A stretch of 23,194 nucleotides of DNA. It comes from Brachyspira sp. CAG:484. Its GTDB lineage: Bacteria; Cyanobacteriota; Vampirovibrionia; Gastranaerophilales; Gastranaerophilaceae. Where the stretch lies: assembly GCA_000431315.1 (NCBI GenBank), contig HF989735.1, forward strand, positions 63,413-86,606, read 5' to 3'. Both the position numbers and the translations under genes were made by a program. Shown here one piece after another: positions 1-8,900 of this stretch. The notes beneath the pieces are model-generated. The model was not told the DNA's origin and did no database searches. It worked only from the letters and a program-made list of their open reading frames with translations. Numbering within the stretch: position 1 is the first letter of the stretch; every line of letters begins with the position of its first letter.

Positions 1-18
1 AAAAACAAATAAATAGAA

Positions 19-96
19 TAAGGGAAAATATTTGTTTTCGAAACGATAGCGGGAACGGAGTGAGAGCGTGCTTGAGAAAATAAATATTTTCCCTTA
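19..96. repeat. Long inverted repeat (21-bp stem) with GC-richer loop
   Basis: Bases 19-39 pair with 76-96. The outer 15 pairs are perfect (arm taagggaaaatattt) and the stem continues through one G-T wobble and five more pairs. The loop (40-75) contains gcgggaacggagtgagagcg and is clearly richer in G than its AT-rich surroundings. No T-run follows on the + strand, so it is not a standard terminator for rightward transcripts. On the - strand the flank is only moderately T-rich. It could be a dispersed palindromic repeat, a structured 3' end of an upstream gene, or a weak terminator. The structure is certain; the role is not. Confidence 0.7.
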
Positions 97-140
97 AAAA
101 ACAAAAATAAACATTACAACTAAAAAAAGGAGATTAAGTT

Positions 141-188
141 ATGGAAAACGCAGTAATGATAAGGATTTTCGGGGGGGGGGCAGAGTAG
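141..188 (+). CDS. Tiny ORF containing a G10 tract (possible leader or phase-variable peptide)
   Basis: An AAAAAAAGGAGA ribosome-binding sequence sits at 123-134, seven bases before an ATG at 141. The frame reads MENAVMIRIFGGGAE and then stops at 186-188. Ten consecutive G (171-180) lie inside it. With eleven G the peptide would be 17 residues, and with nine or twelve it would run to about 47, past the downstream hairpin. The near-ideal ribosome binding site and the terminator at 221-259 make this look like a small transcription unit. I recognise no family, and the ORF could be chance or a remnant. Low confidence as a true gene. Confidence 0.25.
   Translation: MENAVMIRIFGGGAE
171..180 (+). 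repeat. Homopolymeric G10 tract
   Basis: Ten G in a row in an AT-rich genome, directly after a short open frame with a strong ribosome binding site. Tracts of this length are prone to slipped-strand mispairing and also to sequencing error. Confidence 0.9.
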
Positions 189-220
189 TTTAAGCTCCTT
201 ACATAGGTTTTTATGCCATA

Positions 221-259
221 AAAAATCAGCCCAAAAACATATATTTGGGGCTGATTTTT
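221..259 (+). terminator. Rho-independent terminator, probably bidirectional
   Basis: The arm aaaaatcagccc (221-232) pairs with gggctgattttt (248-259) around a 15-base AT-rich loop. The arm ends give a T5 run on both strands. It would close the small unit at 100-190 and separate it from the pilin gene. Confidence 0.65.
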
Positions 260-354
260 GCTGTGTGAAAAATTTAAAACTTTGAGCTAAATATTCAAAA
301 ATACAAGCAATAACATTTAATGGCATATAACTGAAGAAAGGAGTAAAAACTACT

Positions 355-1113
355 ATGAAACGAGCATTTACTTTAGCAGAAGTGTTAATAACTCTTGGAA
401 TTATCGGAGTGGTTGCTGCAATGACATTGCCGGCATTAATACAAAAGAACAATGACAGGGTAACAATAACAAAACTGAAAAAATTTATGAGTGTTATGAA
501 TAGTGCTATAACCATGGCAATTAACGAGAATGGTCCTATTGAAAGCTGGAACTTGGTTGCATCAGATTATGATGAAGAACTCGGCAGCTCTACTCCAGAA
601 GGCAAAGAAGGAAAAGACGCTTTTCTTAAGAAATATATTTTGCCTTATGTTAAATACTCAAGTTATTGCTTATATACTGATTCCACATGTAAAGAATATG
701 ACAGATACTCACTTGACGGTACAAGTTTTTTATCTTGGGTTAACAGGGTTGTGCTGGCTGACGGTTCTGTTCTGACTGGAGCTTACATAAACTATGCAGA
801 TTGTGCTGTTGATGTCGGAGATTCAAAACCGCTTCAAAATGTCTGCGGACAGTTTTTTTATGATGTAAATGGTGCCGGACATCCGCCAAATAAGACTGGT
901 GAAGATGTCTTTGTGTTCTGGTTTACAAAGTATGGCGTTGTCCCGATGGGTACACAGGCGGAAACAACTTATAGTTTTAAAGATTATTGTAATATGGCTG
1001 CTAAGAGTAATTTAAACGGTTATGGATGCGCAGCCTGGGTAATTTATAATGAAAATATGGATTACAAATATTGTAATGATCTTAGCTGGGATGGTAAAAA
1101 ATCTTGCAAGTAA
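355..1113 (+). CDS. Type IV pilin-like / type II secretion pseudopilin-like protein
   Basis: A 252-residue secreted filament subunit or minor pilin. The N-terminus KRA-FTLAEVLITLGIIGVVAA is a class III prepilin leader: a short basic head, a cleavage point before Phe5, Glu at mature position +5, then a hydrophobic helix to about residue 28. The residue before the cut is Ala rather than the usual Gly. The globular part has eight Cys (about residues 102 to 251), suggesting disulfides outside the membrane. It also contains a DVNGAGHPPN segment followed by G-x-D-x-F-x-F, a pattern I associate with pilin-like proteins of Gastranaerophilales. The ATG at 355 follows AAAGGAG by about ten bases. The gene stands alone and ends at a strong terminator. 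Substrate or filament partners cannot be told from the sequence. Confidence 0.85.
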   Translation: MKRAFTLAEVLITLGIIGVVAAMTLPALIQKNNDRVTITKLKKFMSVMNSAITMAINENGPIESWNLVASDYDEELGSSTPEGKEGKDAFLKKYILPYVKYSSYCLYTDSTCKEYDRYSLDGTSFLSWVNRVVLADGSVLTGAYINYADCAVDVGDSKPLQNVCGQFFYDVNGAGHPPNKTGEDVFVFWFTKYGVVPMGTQAETTYSFKDYCNMAAKSNLNGYGCAAWVIYNENMDYKYCNDLSWDGKKSCK

Positions 1114-1117
1114 AAAA

Positions 1118-1144
1118 AGACCGCTTAACTAAGCGGTCTTTTTT
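1118..1144. terminator. Shared bidirectional rho-independent terminator
   Basis: Nine-base arms agaccgctt (1118-1126) and aagcggtct (1131-1139) enclose an aact loop. T6 follows on the + strand and the A-run 1112-1118 gives T's on the - strand. It lies between two convergent genes that stop at 1113 and 1149, and can serve both. Confidence 0.9.
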
Positions 1145-1148
1145 ATAT

Positions 1149-2522
1149 TTATCTTGAACAAATTGTTCTTGCAACATGCACGCCTGATGCGGATGCCTGA
1201 ATAAGTCCTCTGGTTACCCCGGCTCCATCACCTATTGTAAATAGGTTTTTAACTCCTTCTGTTTCCAGTTCATTTGTTAATTTTACCCTTGCAGAGTAGA
1301 ATTTAACTTCAATACCATAGAGAAGAGTATATCTTGAAGCTGTACCCGGACAGATTTTATCCAGAGCATAAAGCATTTCAATAATACTAGTCATTTGACG
1401 GTAAGGGATTACCAGGCTCAAATCTCCCGGTGTTGCACAGGTTAATGTCGGAGTAAGTACGCTTGATTTAATTCTTTCCGGAGTAGAGCGTCGTCCGTCA
1501 AGCAAATCTCCGAAGCGTTGTACGAGAATTCCTCCGCCTAACATATTTGCAAGTCTTGCAATATGCTGACCGTACTGGATAGGTTCTTTGAATGGTTCTG
1601 TGAATTTTTCGCTAACCAGAAGAGCAAAGTTTGTATTGTTTGTGGTTTTTTCTGCGTAGCTATGACCGTTTACAGTAGAAATTCCGTTGTAATTTTCCTG
1701 AACAACTTCACCGTTAGGGTTCATACAGAATGTTCTTACCTCATCTCCGAAAGTAGGAGAGTGGTAGATTAATTTTGATTCATAAAGTTTATCCGTAAGA
1801 GGTTCAAACACCGGAGCCGGAAGTTCAACACGCACACCAATGTCAACTGCATTGTTAACCATTCCGATTTTATTTTTTGCAAATTCCTGAGTAAGCCAGT
1901 CTGCCCCTTCGCGGCCCGGTGCAATAATTGTGTATTCCGCACATATTGTTTCACCGTTATCCAGAACAATTCCTTTTACCTGTTCACATTCAACTATTAA
2001 GCTTTTTGCAGAAACATTATTTAAAATAGTTATTCTTTCAGCCAGATAGTCCTGCATATTTTTCAAAACATCAAGGCTTCTTTCAGTTCCAAGGTGTCTT
2101 ACCGGAGAATAAACCAGTTTCAATTCTGCAAGCACAGCTTCCCTTTCAAGCTCTTTATAAGTTTTTAAGTCAGTCCCGAAAACTTCTTCAGTAGCTCCGA
2201 AATCCAGATACAACTGATCTGAATAGCTGATTAAATCTTCAACCTTATCTCTTGACATATAATCAACGAGGTGTCCGCCTACATCAGGTGTAAGTGTTAA
2301 TTTTCCGTCAGAAAATGCACCTGCTCCGCCCCATCCGCAAAGCAGTCCGCATTTTTTGCAGGTAGGACATTTTTCCCAGCCTTCTCTTAAAAGGCACTTT
2401 CTTTTTTCAATTTTTTCGCCTTTTTCGATTAAAACTACTTTCCAGTCCGGTTTAAGTTTTGTGATTTCAAGAGCCGCAAAAATTCCGGCAGGACCGGCAC
2501 CTATTATCGCAACGTTATACAT
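1149..2522 (-). CDS. FAD-dependent dehydrogenase (uncharacterised flavoprotein family, COG2509-like)
   Basis: A 457-residue cytosolic flavoprotein. Residues 6-14 give the dinucleotide-binding GAGPAG loop, with the acidic end of the second beta strand at about 33 (VVLIEKGE). A Cys-rich segment at about 52-62 (CPTCKKCGLLC) is followed by GWGGAGAFSDGKL, the family signature. The C-terminal LFTIGDGAGVTRGLIQASASG is the second FAD-contact motif. The length matches the family. The physiological substrate is unknown. Spacing of the Cys residues would allow a metal or redox site, but that is inference. It starts at ATG 2522 behind GAGGG and lies 92 bases after the smc-operon hypothetical gene on the same strand with no clear terminator between, so read-through is possible. 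Confidence 0.85.
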   Translation of the reverse strand: MYNVAIIGAGPAGIFAALEITKLKPDWKVVLIEKGEKIEKRKCLLREGWEKCPTCKKCGLLCGWGGAGAFSDGKLTLTPDVGGHLVDYMSRDKVEDLISYSDQLYLDFGATEEVFGTDLKTYKELEREAVLAELKLVYSPVRHLGTERSLDVLKNMQDYLAERITILNNVSAKSLIVECEQVKGIVLDNGETICAEYTIIAPGREGADWLTQEFAKNKIGMVNNAVDIGVRVELPAPVFEPLTDKLYESKLIYHSPTFGDEVRTFCMNPNGEVVQENYNGISTVNGHSYAEKTTNNTNFALLVSEKFTEPFKEPIQYGQHIARLANMLGGGILVQRFGDLLDGRRSTPERIKSSVLTPTLTCATPGDLSLVIPYRQMTSIIEMLYALDKICPGTASRYTLLYGIEVKFYSARVKLTNELETEGVKNLFTIGDGAGVTRGLIQASASGVHVARTICSR

Positions 2523-2614
2523 TTTTTGTTAATTCCCTCATTTGTTATACTGCCAACTTATTAAACATACTCCAAACATATTTTTATTAAAAGGCTTTGT
2601 GAAGAATTTGTAAA

Positions 2615-3238
2615 TCAATTTTTCCCGTAGGGTTTGAAATCTATTGTTTCAACTTCCATTTTAAACGTTTTTTTGCCATACTTCTGGTTGCTTTTTAAGA
2701 AAATATCCAGTACGGTTTCATTGCCTGTATTTTTTCTTGTCGCTGAATCATATCCCTCTCTCATTCTTAATACTCTGTTAGAAATTATTTTATTAATCCA
2801 GTCGCTGTAATTCTTTTTTGCAGTAAAAAGTTCAAAGCTGTCTTTACTGGCTGTCATATTTGCCGCAGACTTTGCCAGCCCTAATGCTTTGCCTGTTTGG
2901 GCAAGTATTTCCGCCTGCGGACCTGTTATTAAAAAGTTCCGTCCTTGTTTGTTAATAAATCTGAAATAATTAGAGGCAGTCTTTTTCACAGGTCTTCCAT
3001 TTTCATAAACTCTGCATTGGTAACCTGTCATTGCTCTTGCATAATCATAATCTTTGTCTGTCTGGGCAAAACGCCTTCCTATTTTTTGCGCGTGATTATT
3101 ATTTTTTAGCGGTCCTGCAAGAAGTTCTATTAGCTTGCGGCATCCTTTTTGAACATTCTGACTGTCTATGGCTTCTCTTCCGTCTATATAAACCCTGACG
3201 GGAACTACTCCTGTAAAACTTACCGATGAAAATTGCAT
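2615..3238 (-). CDS. Hypothetical protein with N-terminal VSFTG motif, last gene of the smc operon
   Basis: 207 residues, no family recognised. I start it at the ATG at 3238 because AAAGGAG lies six bases upstream. An in-frame ATG 18 bases earlier would make the ribosome binding site part of the coding region. The N-terminus then reads MQFSSVSFTGVVPVRVYIDG. The SFTG element resembles short N-terminal motifs in other hypothetical proteins of this window. The protein is basic, without a clear membrane helix or classical signal peptide, and ends in a Lys-rich stretch. It follows the matrixin protease gene by 47 bases on the same strand, so it is probably cotranscribed with smc-scpA-scpB. Function unknown. 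Confidence 0.7.
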   Translation of the reverse strand: MQFSSVSFTGVVPVRVYIDGREAIDSQNVQKGCRKLIELLAGPLKNNNHAQKIGRRFAQTDKDYDYARAMTGYQCRVYENGRPVKKTASNYFRFINKQGRNFLITGPQAEILAQTGKALGLAKSAANMTASKDSFELFTAKKNYSDWINKIISNRVLRMREGYDSATRKNTGNETVLDIFLKSNQKYGKKTFKMEVETIDFKPYGKN

Positions 3239-3285
3239 AATAAACTCCTTTTTCATAATAAAAAGGTACAGAAAAATATTTTTTG

Positions 3286-4626
3286 CTATTCAGTTAAAAA
3301 ATTATCTTTAAATGGTTTTTTCTTTGTGGAAATAGCGTGCTGAATATTACTTATTAAATCCAAAATTTCATCATTATTATTGATTTGCTGTGCGGTCTGT
3401 GCATATTTTAGTGCACTTTCCGGATTATTATTGTTAAGGTAAACAACTGCATAATTGTAATAAATTACATATTTATCCTGCTCTGTTTTTGCAAGCTGCA
3501 GCGCTGTACCTAAATTTTCGGTAGCCTTCCTGAGTTTTCCTAACTGTGCGTATGCAACTGCCAAATCTATATAACCGCCGGGAAGATCCGGTGCATTCTT
3601 TATATAATTCTCTGCCTCTTTAAGCTTTTGACTACCTATTTCTTCGCTGCTTCCAAGAACAATCGGAGGATAGATAAGCCCTTCGCTGTTAATTTCATTT
3701 AATGATGTATTTGTTATATCCGGTTCAAGGTTGTATAAAAGCCTTATAGTATTCAGATCTTTTGCTGAAATGTATTGAAAACTGCTCCTGAACCTTGTAA
3801 AAATTTTATCCTGGGTTTCTCTGGATGACATATACATCAGGTCATCTGTGCTGTAGCTGTGTCCCATAATACCAAGTGAATGACCGATTTCATGCAGTAT
3901 TGTATTGTAAAGTTCTTTATCGGAAAAATAATTTCCGTAAGCATCTTTGTCATATAGAGTTATAGTCATCTTTTTTAAAATGTTTCTTCTTATTGTAGGG
4001 TCTGTGTATGCTACAACATATTTACATCCGCGTTCTGTACAGTTGCTTTTGGGTAATGCAAGGAATTTTACCACAATATCAGCATCTGAAGGATTATTAA
4101 TAAAATTAAATTTTATAAATCCTGTTGAACTTTGCCACTGATAAAATGCTTTTGTAATTTCAGTACGATAATATGCCGGAAGAGTATCTCCTGCCGGAAA
4201 ATCAATGCTTACCTTAAGCGGCTGTGTTTTTAGATTCCATCTGAGTATATTTGTGTCCAAAGGAACTTGTTCTATATAATTACTTCCGTAAGTTGAAAAA
4301 ATTTTCATCTGCCAAGTGTCCACCTGCGTTTCTGCAAGTCTGGAGGCGCTGTCTTGATGACCGTCATGAGCAATTGCAAACATTTCTTTCTGCACCTTGA
4401 TTGTTGGTTTTAAATGTGCCAGAGAGAGTACATAATAATACCGGTAATCTTTATTTGTTGGAGCAAGCCTTTTGGCGTTGGCAAAATTTTTATAAGCTTC
4501 TATATAGTTGCTCTGTTTATAATAGTTCTCACCCGTTTTATAAAAATGTCCGGGTAATGCCTTCACAATGATGGCTGCTGCAATTACTATGACAATTGCT
4601 GTTGTATAGAAAATTTTTCTAGACAT
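3286..4626 (-). CDS. Membrane-anchored matrixin-like zinc metalloprotease with TPR repeats
   Basis: 446 residues. A single hydrophobic helix at about 5-24 anchors the N-terminus. A TPR-like segment (about 30-75, ENYYKQSNYIEAYKNFANAK) precedes a metzincin domain. Residues 245-256 read HEIGHSLGIMGH: His245, Glu246 and His249 are the zinc and catalytic residues, and the third His comes one residue later than in the standard HExxHxxGxxH. I recall this longer spacing, followed by GHS, from cyanobacterial matrixin-like proteins. A likely Met-turn is DDLMYMSS. The C-terminal third (about 330-425) again looks like TPR repeats. The start ATG overlaps the scpB stop in ATGTCTAG, and AAAGGA lies just upstream, so translation is probably coupled. 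It likely acts outside the cytoplasmic membrane; its substrate is unknown. Confidence 0.8.
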   Translation of the reverse strand: MSRKIFYTTAIVIVIAAAIIVKALPGHFYKTGENYYKQSNYIEAYKNFANAKRLAPTNKDYRYYYVLSLAHLKPTIKVQKEMFAIAHDGHQDSASRLAETQVDTWQMKIFSTYGSNYIEQVPLDTNILRWNLKTQPLKVSIDFPAGDTLPAYYRTEITKAFYQWQSSTGFIKFNFINNPSDADIVVKFLALPKSNCTERGCKYVVAYTDPTIRRNILKKMTITLYDKDAYGNYFSDKELYNTILHEIGHSLGIMGHSYSTDDLMYMSSRETQDKIFTRFRSSFQYISAKDLNTIRLLYNLEPDITNTSLNEINSEGLIYPPIVLGSSEEIGSQKLKEAENYIKNAPDLPGGYIDLAVAYAQLGKLRKATENLGTALQLAKTEQDKYVIYYNYAVVYLNNNNPESALKYAQTAQQINNNDEILDLISNIQHAISTKKKPFKDNFLTE

Positions 4627-5134
4627 TTTCCTTTATCCCTTTGTCAACTTCAAGAAGTTTGGCTAATGAACGGGTATCACCTTTGAGTTTAAAATATTCT
4701 GAAAATTTAGGTGTTGTTTTCAGGTTGTAGCTTCTGCCGTTTTTATCTTTGGTGCGGCTGATTAAACCTTTATCAAGCAGTTCCTGAACGTGCTCATAAG
4801 CAGTTGAACCTCTTAGTTCTTTTAAATCAGTCTGCCTTATTGGTTCTTTTAATGCAATGACCGAAAGTGTACGCAATACGGCGGGTTTTAATTCTACAGG
4901 GCAGAGCTTTTCCACAATATCCATATGTTCTTCTTTTACCTGCAAAATATATCCGTTTTCATCATCAATTTCCAGGGCACCTTCACGTGAAGCATAATCC
5001 ATTATAAGTTCAAGCATTGCTTCTTCAACTTTTTCTATATCTTCCTCATTTAAAATTTCTGCTATATCTTTTATGGAAAGAGCCTGTGCCGTTGTGAATA
5101 AAACAGCCTCAATCCTGGCTTTCAACTGTTCCAT
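4619..5134 (-). CDS. scpB: Segregation and condensation protein B
   Basis: 171 residues. ScpB dimerises through winged-helix domains and binds the kleisin ScpA in the Smc condensin complex on the nucleoid. Visible features are the N-terminal MEQLKARIEAVLFTTAQALS helix and winged-helix region, and the central LSVIALKEPIRQTDLKELRGS. This central stretch matches the family's conserved ALKQPITRxEIExIRGV block. The C-terminus EYFKLKGDTRSLAKL is also family-like. I chose the ATG at 5134 because GAGGTG lies at good distance; an in-frame GTG two codons earlier lacks a ribosome binding site. It overlaps scpA by 26 bases and the protease gene by 8, indicating translational coupling. The length is near the usual 170-200. 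Confidence 0.93.
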   Translation of the reverse strand: MEQLKARIEAVLFTTAQALSIKDIAEILNEEDIEKVEEAMLELIMDYASREGALEIDDENGYILQVKEEHMDIVEKLCPVELKPAVLRTLSVIALKEPIRQTDLKELRGSTAYEHVQELLDKGLISRTKDKNGRSYNLKTTPKFSEYFKLKGDTRSLAKLLEVDKGIKENV

Positions 5135-5921
5135 GTTCACCTCTGACTACATACAAATCCGAATAAAATTCTTCCTGAACCAAATCATAATCACTTTCGG
5201 CTGATAGAAACAGTAAAGCAATATATGCGCTTACTTTATCCATACCGAGAAGAGTTAACTCATTCAATTCAATTTTATCTTCGCGTTCAAATATTTGCGA
5301 TAAATTTTCTTTTAATCTTAACACACAGTCTTCGATATATTCTTCATGGGCAAGATTTATAATGTCATCAGGTGTAAACCTTGCATAAGAACGGACACGA
5401 TTTTTTGCCCGCTCATGAGCCTGTTTTAAAGACTGTTTCTTTTCCAGTTTTTCATAAAATTCCAACTGTCTGATCAAGTCGCGCAGGGTTACAACTCTGT
5501 TTCTGTTCAAACGCACACTTGTACGGCGCTGTAAAACATCATCAATTGTTTGCACGTTTGCAGTCGGGATATAATCCTCTTGCGGATATTCAACAAGAAA
5601 ACCGTCATCATCAAATTCAAGATGATTATCTTCCTCCGGCTGGAATTGAAGAATATCAACTCCGTCAAGAACTTTTGATTTCATATTTAACAGAACAGAT
5701 GCAAATAAAAACGTTCTGCCTGTTAATCTCAAATTCTGCGACTTCATTTCGCACAGGTGTGCCAGATATTTGTCTGTAACATCAATAATATTTATGTTCC
5801 AGGGATCAATTTTTCCGGCTTTTGCCATATTCACAAGGAAACCTATACCTTCATTTTCGGTATGTTTTTCAATTTCAGGTATATCATAGTTTAATGCTAA
5901 AGTTTCAGTACTGTTTATCAT
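5109..5921 (-). CDS. scpA: Segregation and condensation protein A (kleisin)
   Basis: 270 residues. This is the kleisin subunit that bridges the two Smc heads and recruits ScpB. The N-terminal GIGFLVNMAKAGKIDPWNIN block and the following DVTDKYLAHLCEM are the conserved Smc-neck-binding part. The middle (about 90-135) is acidic and linker-like. The C-terminal winged helix includes ELTLLGMDKVSAYIALLFLS, matching the family's head-binding end. The ATG (5921-5919) overlaps the smc stop by one base (TAATG), giving coupled translation. At 270 residues it is slightly longer than typical, explained by the acidic linker. Identity is secure from motif, context and size. Confidence 0.95.
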   Translation of the reverse strand: MINSTETLALNYDIPEIEKHTENEGIGFLVNMAKAGKIDPWNINIIDVTDKYLAHLCEMKSQNLRLTGRTFLFASVLLNMKSKVLDGVDILQFQPEEDNHLEFDDDGFLVEYPQEDYIPTANVQTIDDVLQRRTSVRLNRNRVVTLRDLIRQLEFYEKLEKKQSLKQAHERAKNRVRSYARFTPDDIINLAHEEYIEDCVLRLKENLSQIFEREDKIELNELTLLGMDKVSAYIALLFLSAESDYDLVQEEFYSDLYVVRGEHGTVESQD

Positions 5922-8900
5922 TAGTCTCTTAATTTAACTCCTGTTACCCTTGTGATACCTTTTTCTTTTTGTGTTACACCGATTGTCCTATTAGCTGATT
6001 CTATCATAGGTTTTCTGTGGCTGACTACTATAAATTGCGTATCTTTTGACTGGTTCTGCACCATATGGGCGATACGTTCAACATTCATAGTATCGAGGCT
6101 CGCATCAACTTCGTCAAACGCATAGAATGGCGACGGCATATAGCGTTGTATTGCAAATACAAAAGCCAGAGCTGTAAGGGCTTTTTCTCCGCCAGACATA
6201 CTTTCAAGACGCTGAAGCTTTTTATCACGCGGCTGAGCCTCTATTGTAAGACCTCCGTTAAGCGGATCTTCAGGAAATTCCAGCTTAAGCTCGCCTTCAC
6301 CTTCAGAAAGCTGGTGGAATACTTCTTTAAAGTTTTCGTTTATATGGTTAAAAGTTTTCATAAAGGTTTCTTTTTTCAACTGCTCATAGCCGTGCATTCT
6401 GTCTAAGATTTCTTTACGCTCTTTTGACAGTACTTCAATCTGCTCTTTAATTTCTGTTTGTCTTGCTAGTTTTTCATCATAGGTTGTCAGGGCGCGCATA
6501 TTTACATCGCCTAATTCTGCCATTTTTTTATCAAGACGCTGAATTTTTGAAGTTATTTCTTCTATTGAAATTTCAACAGGCTCAAGCTTATTTACTTCAA
6601 CACCGGTGTCTTCAAGTTCTTTTTTTGCTGTTTCAAGCTGCGGCTCAAGTTCCCGCCTGCGTGCTTTGAAAGATTCAATCTGCTCGGCAATTCTTTCAAT
6701 ATCAGATGTTCTGATGTGTTTTTGCTTTTCCATTTCAATTAACTCGGTGTTAATATCATCACGCTGTTTTAGCAATTCTCCAAGTTTTTCTTCTATTTGT
6801 GCAATTTCATCTTTCAGAACTTCTGTTTTCTTGTTTAACTCTTCAATTTCTGTTTTAAACTGAATTTTATCCTGCTCCAGCTTTTTATTGGTGTGTTCGC
6901 GTTCAACAATTTCTTCTTCTCTTGTTTTAATTAAGCTTTCGTTGAATACAATTTCACGCTCAAGTTCATTTTTATCATTGTTTGCTGACATTAAATTAGC
7001 CTGTAAACGTTTTATCTCATTTTCAACGCCTTCGGTTTTTTCTTTCAAATCTTTCAAATCTTTATCATTGATAAGCTTTTCAATCTCGGCAATTTTGTCT
7101 TTAATATCAAGCATTTTATCATTAATACTAATATCATCTTCTTCAAGTTTATCAAGCTTTTTGTTTAACTCAGCAATTCTCGGTTCGGAATTTTTAATAA
7201 ATTCTTCTTTTTCCTTAAGAATATTTTCGCTGTTTTCATAATTACGATTCATATTATCAAGTTCGACTTTTGCTTTTGAAAATTCGCTGACAGAATCAGA
7301 ATAATTCTGACGGATTGTCTGAAGTTTATTTTCCAGAGAATTTTTCTTAGCTTCAAGTTCACCCAAATGTTTTTCCATTTCTTTGACTTTGCCTTTAAAA
7401 GCTTCAAGTTCTGCATCGTCATTCTGGCTGAAGCTTAAGCCGCTTCTTCTCATAGAACCGCCTGTTATTGCACCTGATTTTTCAAAAAGTTCTCCGGCAA
7501 GGGTAACCATTCTGTATCTGCCGATTAACTTTTTAGCACATTCCATATCTTCTACTACAATAGTGTCGCCGACTGCATAGTAGAAGGCATTTATATACTC
7601 ATCATCAAAGTCTACAAGATTTATTGCAAAATCAATTACCCCCTTATCTTTAGGCAGTGAAAGACGGGTCGGTGCTTTCTGAACTTTGTTTAGAGGAATA
7701 AATGTTGTTCTACCGCCTCCGGATGACTTTAGAAGCTCAATTGCAACGGATGCAACATGTTCATCGTCAACAACAATATGCGCCATCCTTCCGCCAAAAG
7801 CAACTTCCATTGCAGTGGAATATTCTTTATCAACCGTTCCTAATTTAACCAGAGGAGCATGCACACCGCGTAATTTTGCATTCATTACTGTATCAATGGC
7901 ATTTCCCATACTTGCCTGTGCTGCCTGTTTTAAACCTTCCATTCTGGAAAGTTTGCCATATGCCATTCTGATATTGTAATTTGTATCATTAATTTCATTA
8001 TTAGTTTTATCCAGCTCATTCATTGTATTCTGCTGGATAGACTTAAAGTCTTCAATTTCTTTGCCAAGCTGTTCTACGAGCTGTTTTTTTAAGTCAAAAT
8101 TTGATGCAAAATTAGATTTTAATTCTTCAAGCTCAGCCAGTTTTGCTTTGGCTTCCGATAAAGAACTTTGAAGGTTTTTTAACTCGCTTTCAAGAGGAAG
8201 CTTTTGCTGCAACAGGCTTGTAGCCTTATCCTGAAGCTCTTCAAGTTCTTTTCTTAAACGGTTTCTATTCTCGATATGCTGTTCTGCTGTGCTGTTCAAG
8301 CCTGTCATATCTTCTAAAATCTTTTTTAATTCCGCTTTTTTGGTATCAATATTTTCATCGATACGCTTAATATTTTCTTCTTTAAGTTTTATATTAAGCC
8401 TGATGTCTTCGATTTTCTTTTTAAAGTTTTCAATGCCGTTTTTTGCATTTTCAATAGTTTTTAAACCATCAAGAATTTGTTTGTCGGCGAAATTCAGTGC
8501 ATTTTGTTTTCTGTCGATAGACCCTTTCAGTTCTTCTTCCTGTTTTTTTAGTTCAAGCTGTTTAGCTTCACCTTTTTCTTTAACCAGATTAGATATTTCC
8601 TGATATTTTGATTTAATGAGGTTTAATCTTTCATCCAGGTCTTTGTTTTTTAGCTCTTCTTCTTTTTTCTTTTTGGTAAATTCAAGAATATTTTCATGAG
8701 CTTTTTCAAGATTGCGTTTTATATCAAAGAAGCGAACTTTTGTAATTTGGCTTTCCAGCCCGGTTTTTTCTTCGCGGAGTTTTTGATATTTTATAGCAAC
8801 TTCCCGTTCTTCTTTGAGCTGTTCAAGCATAGCATCAATTTCTGTGAGAATAACTGAAGAGCGTTCAACTCTTTGTTCAACATCAGTAAGTTCATTTGTT

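Noticed and set aside
120..515. 131-residue open frame on the minus strand
   Set aside because: It covers the G10 tract, the terminator and the N-terminus of the pilin gene on the opposite strand, has no ribosome binding site and reads as random sequence.
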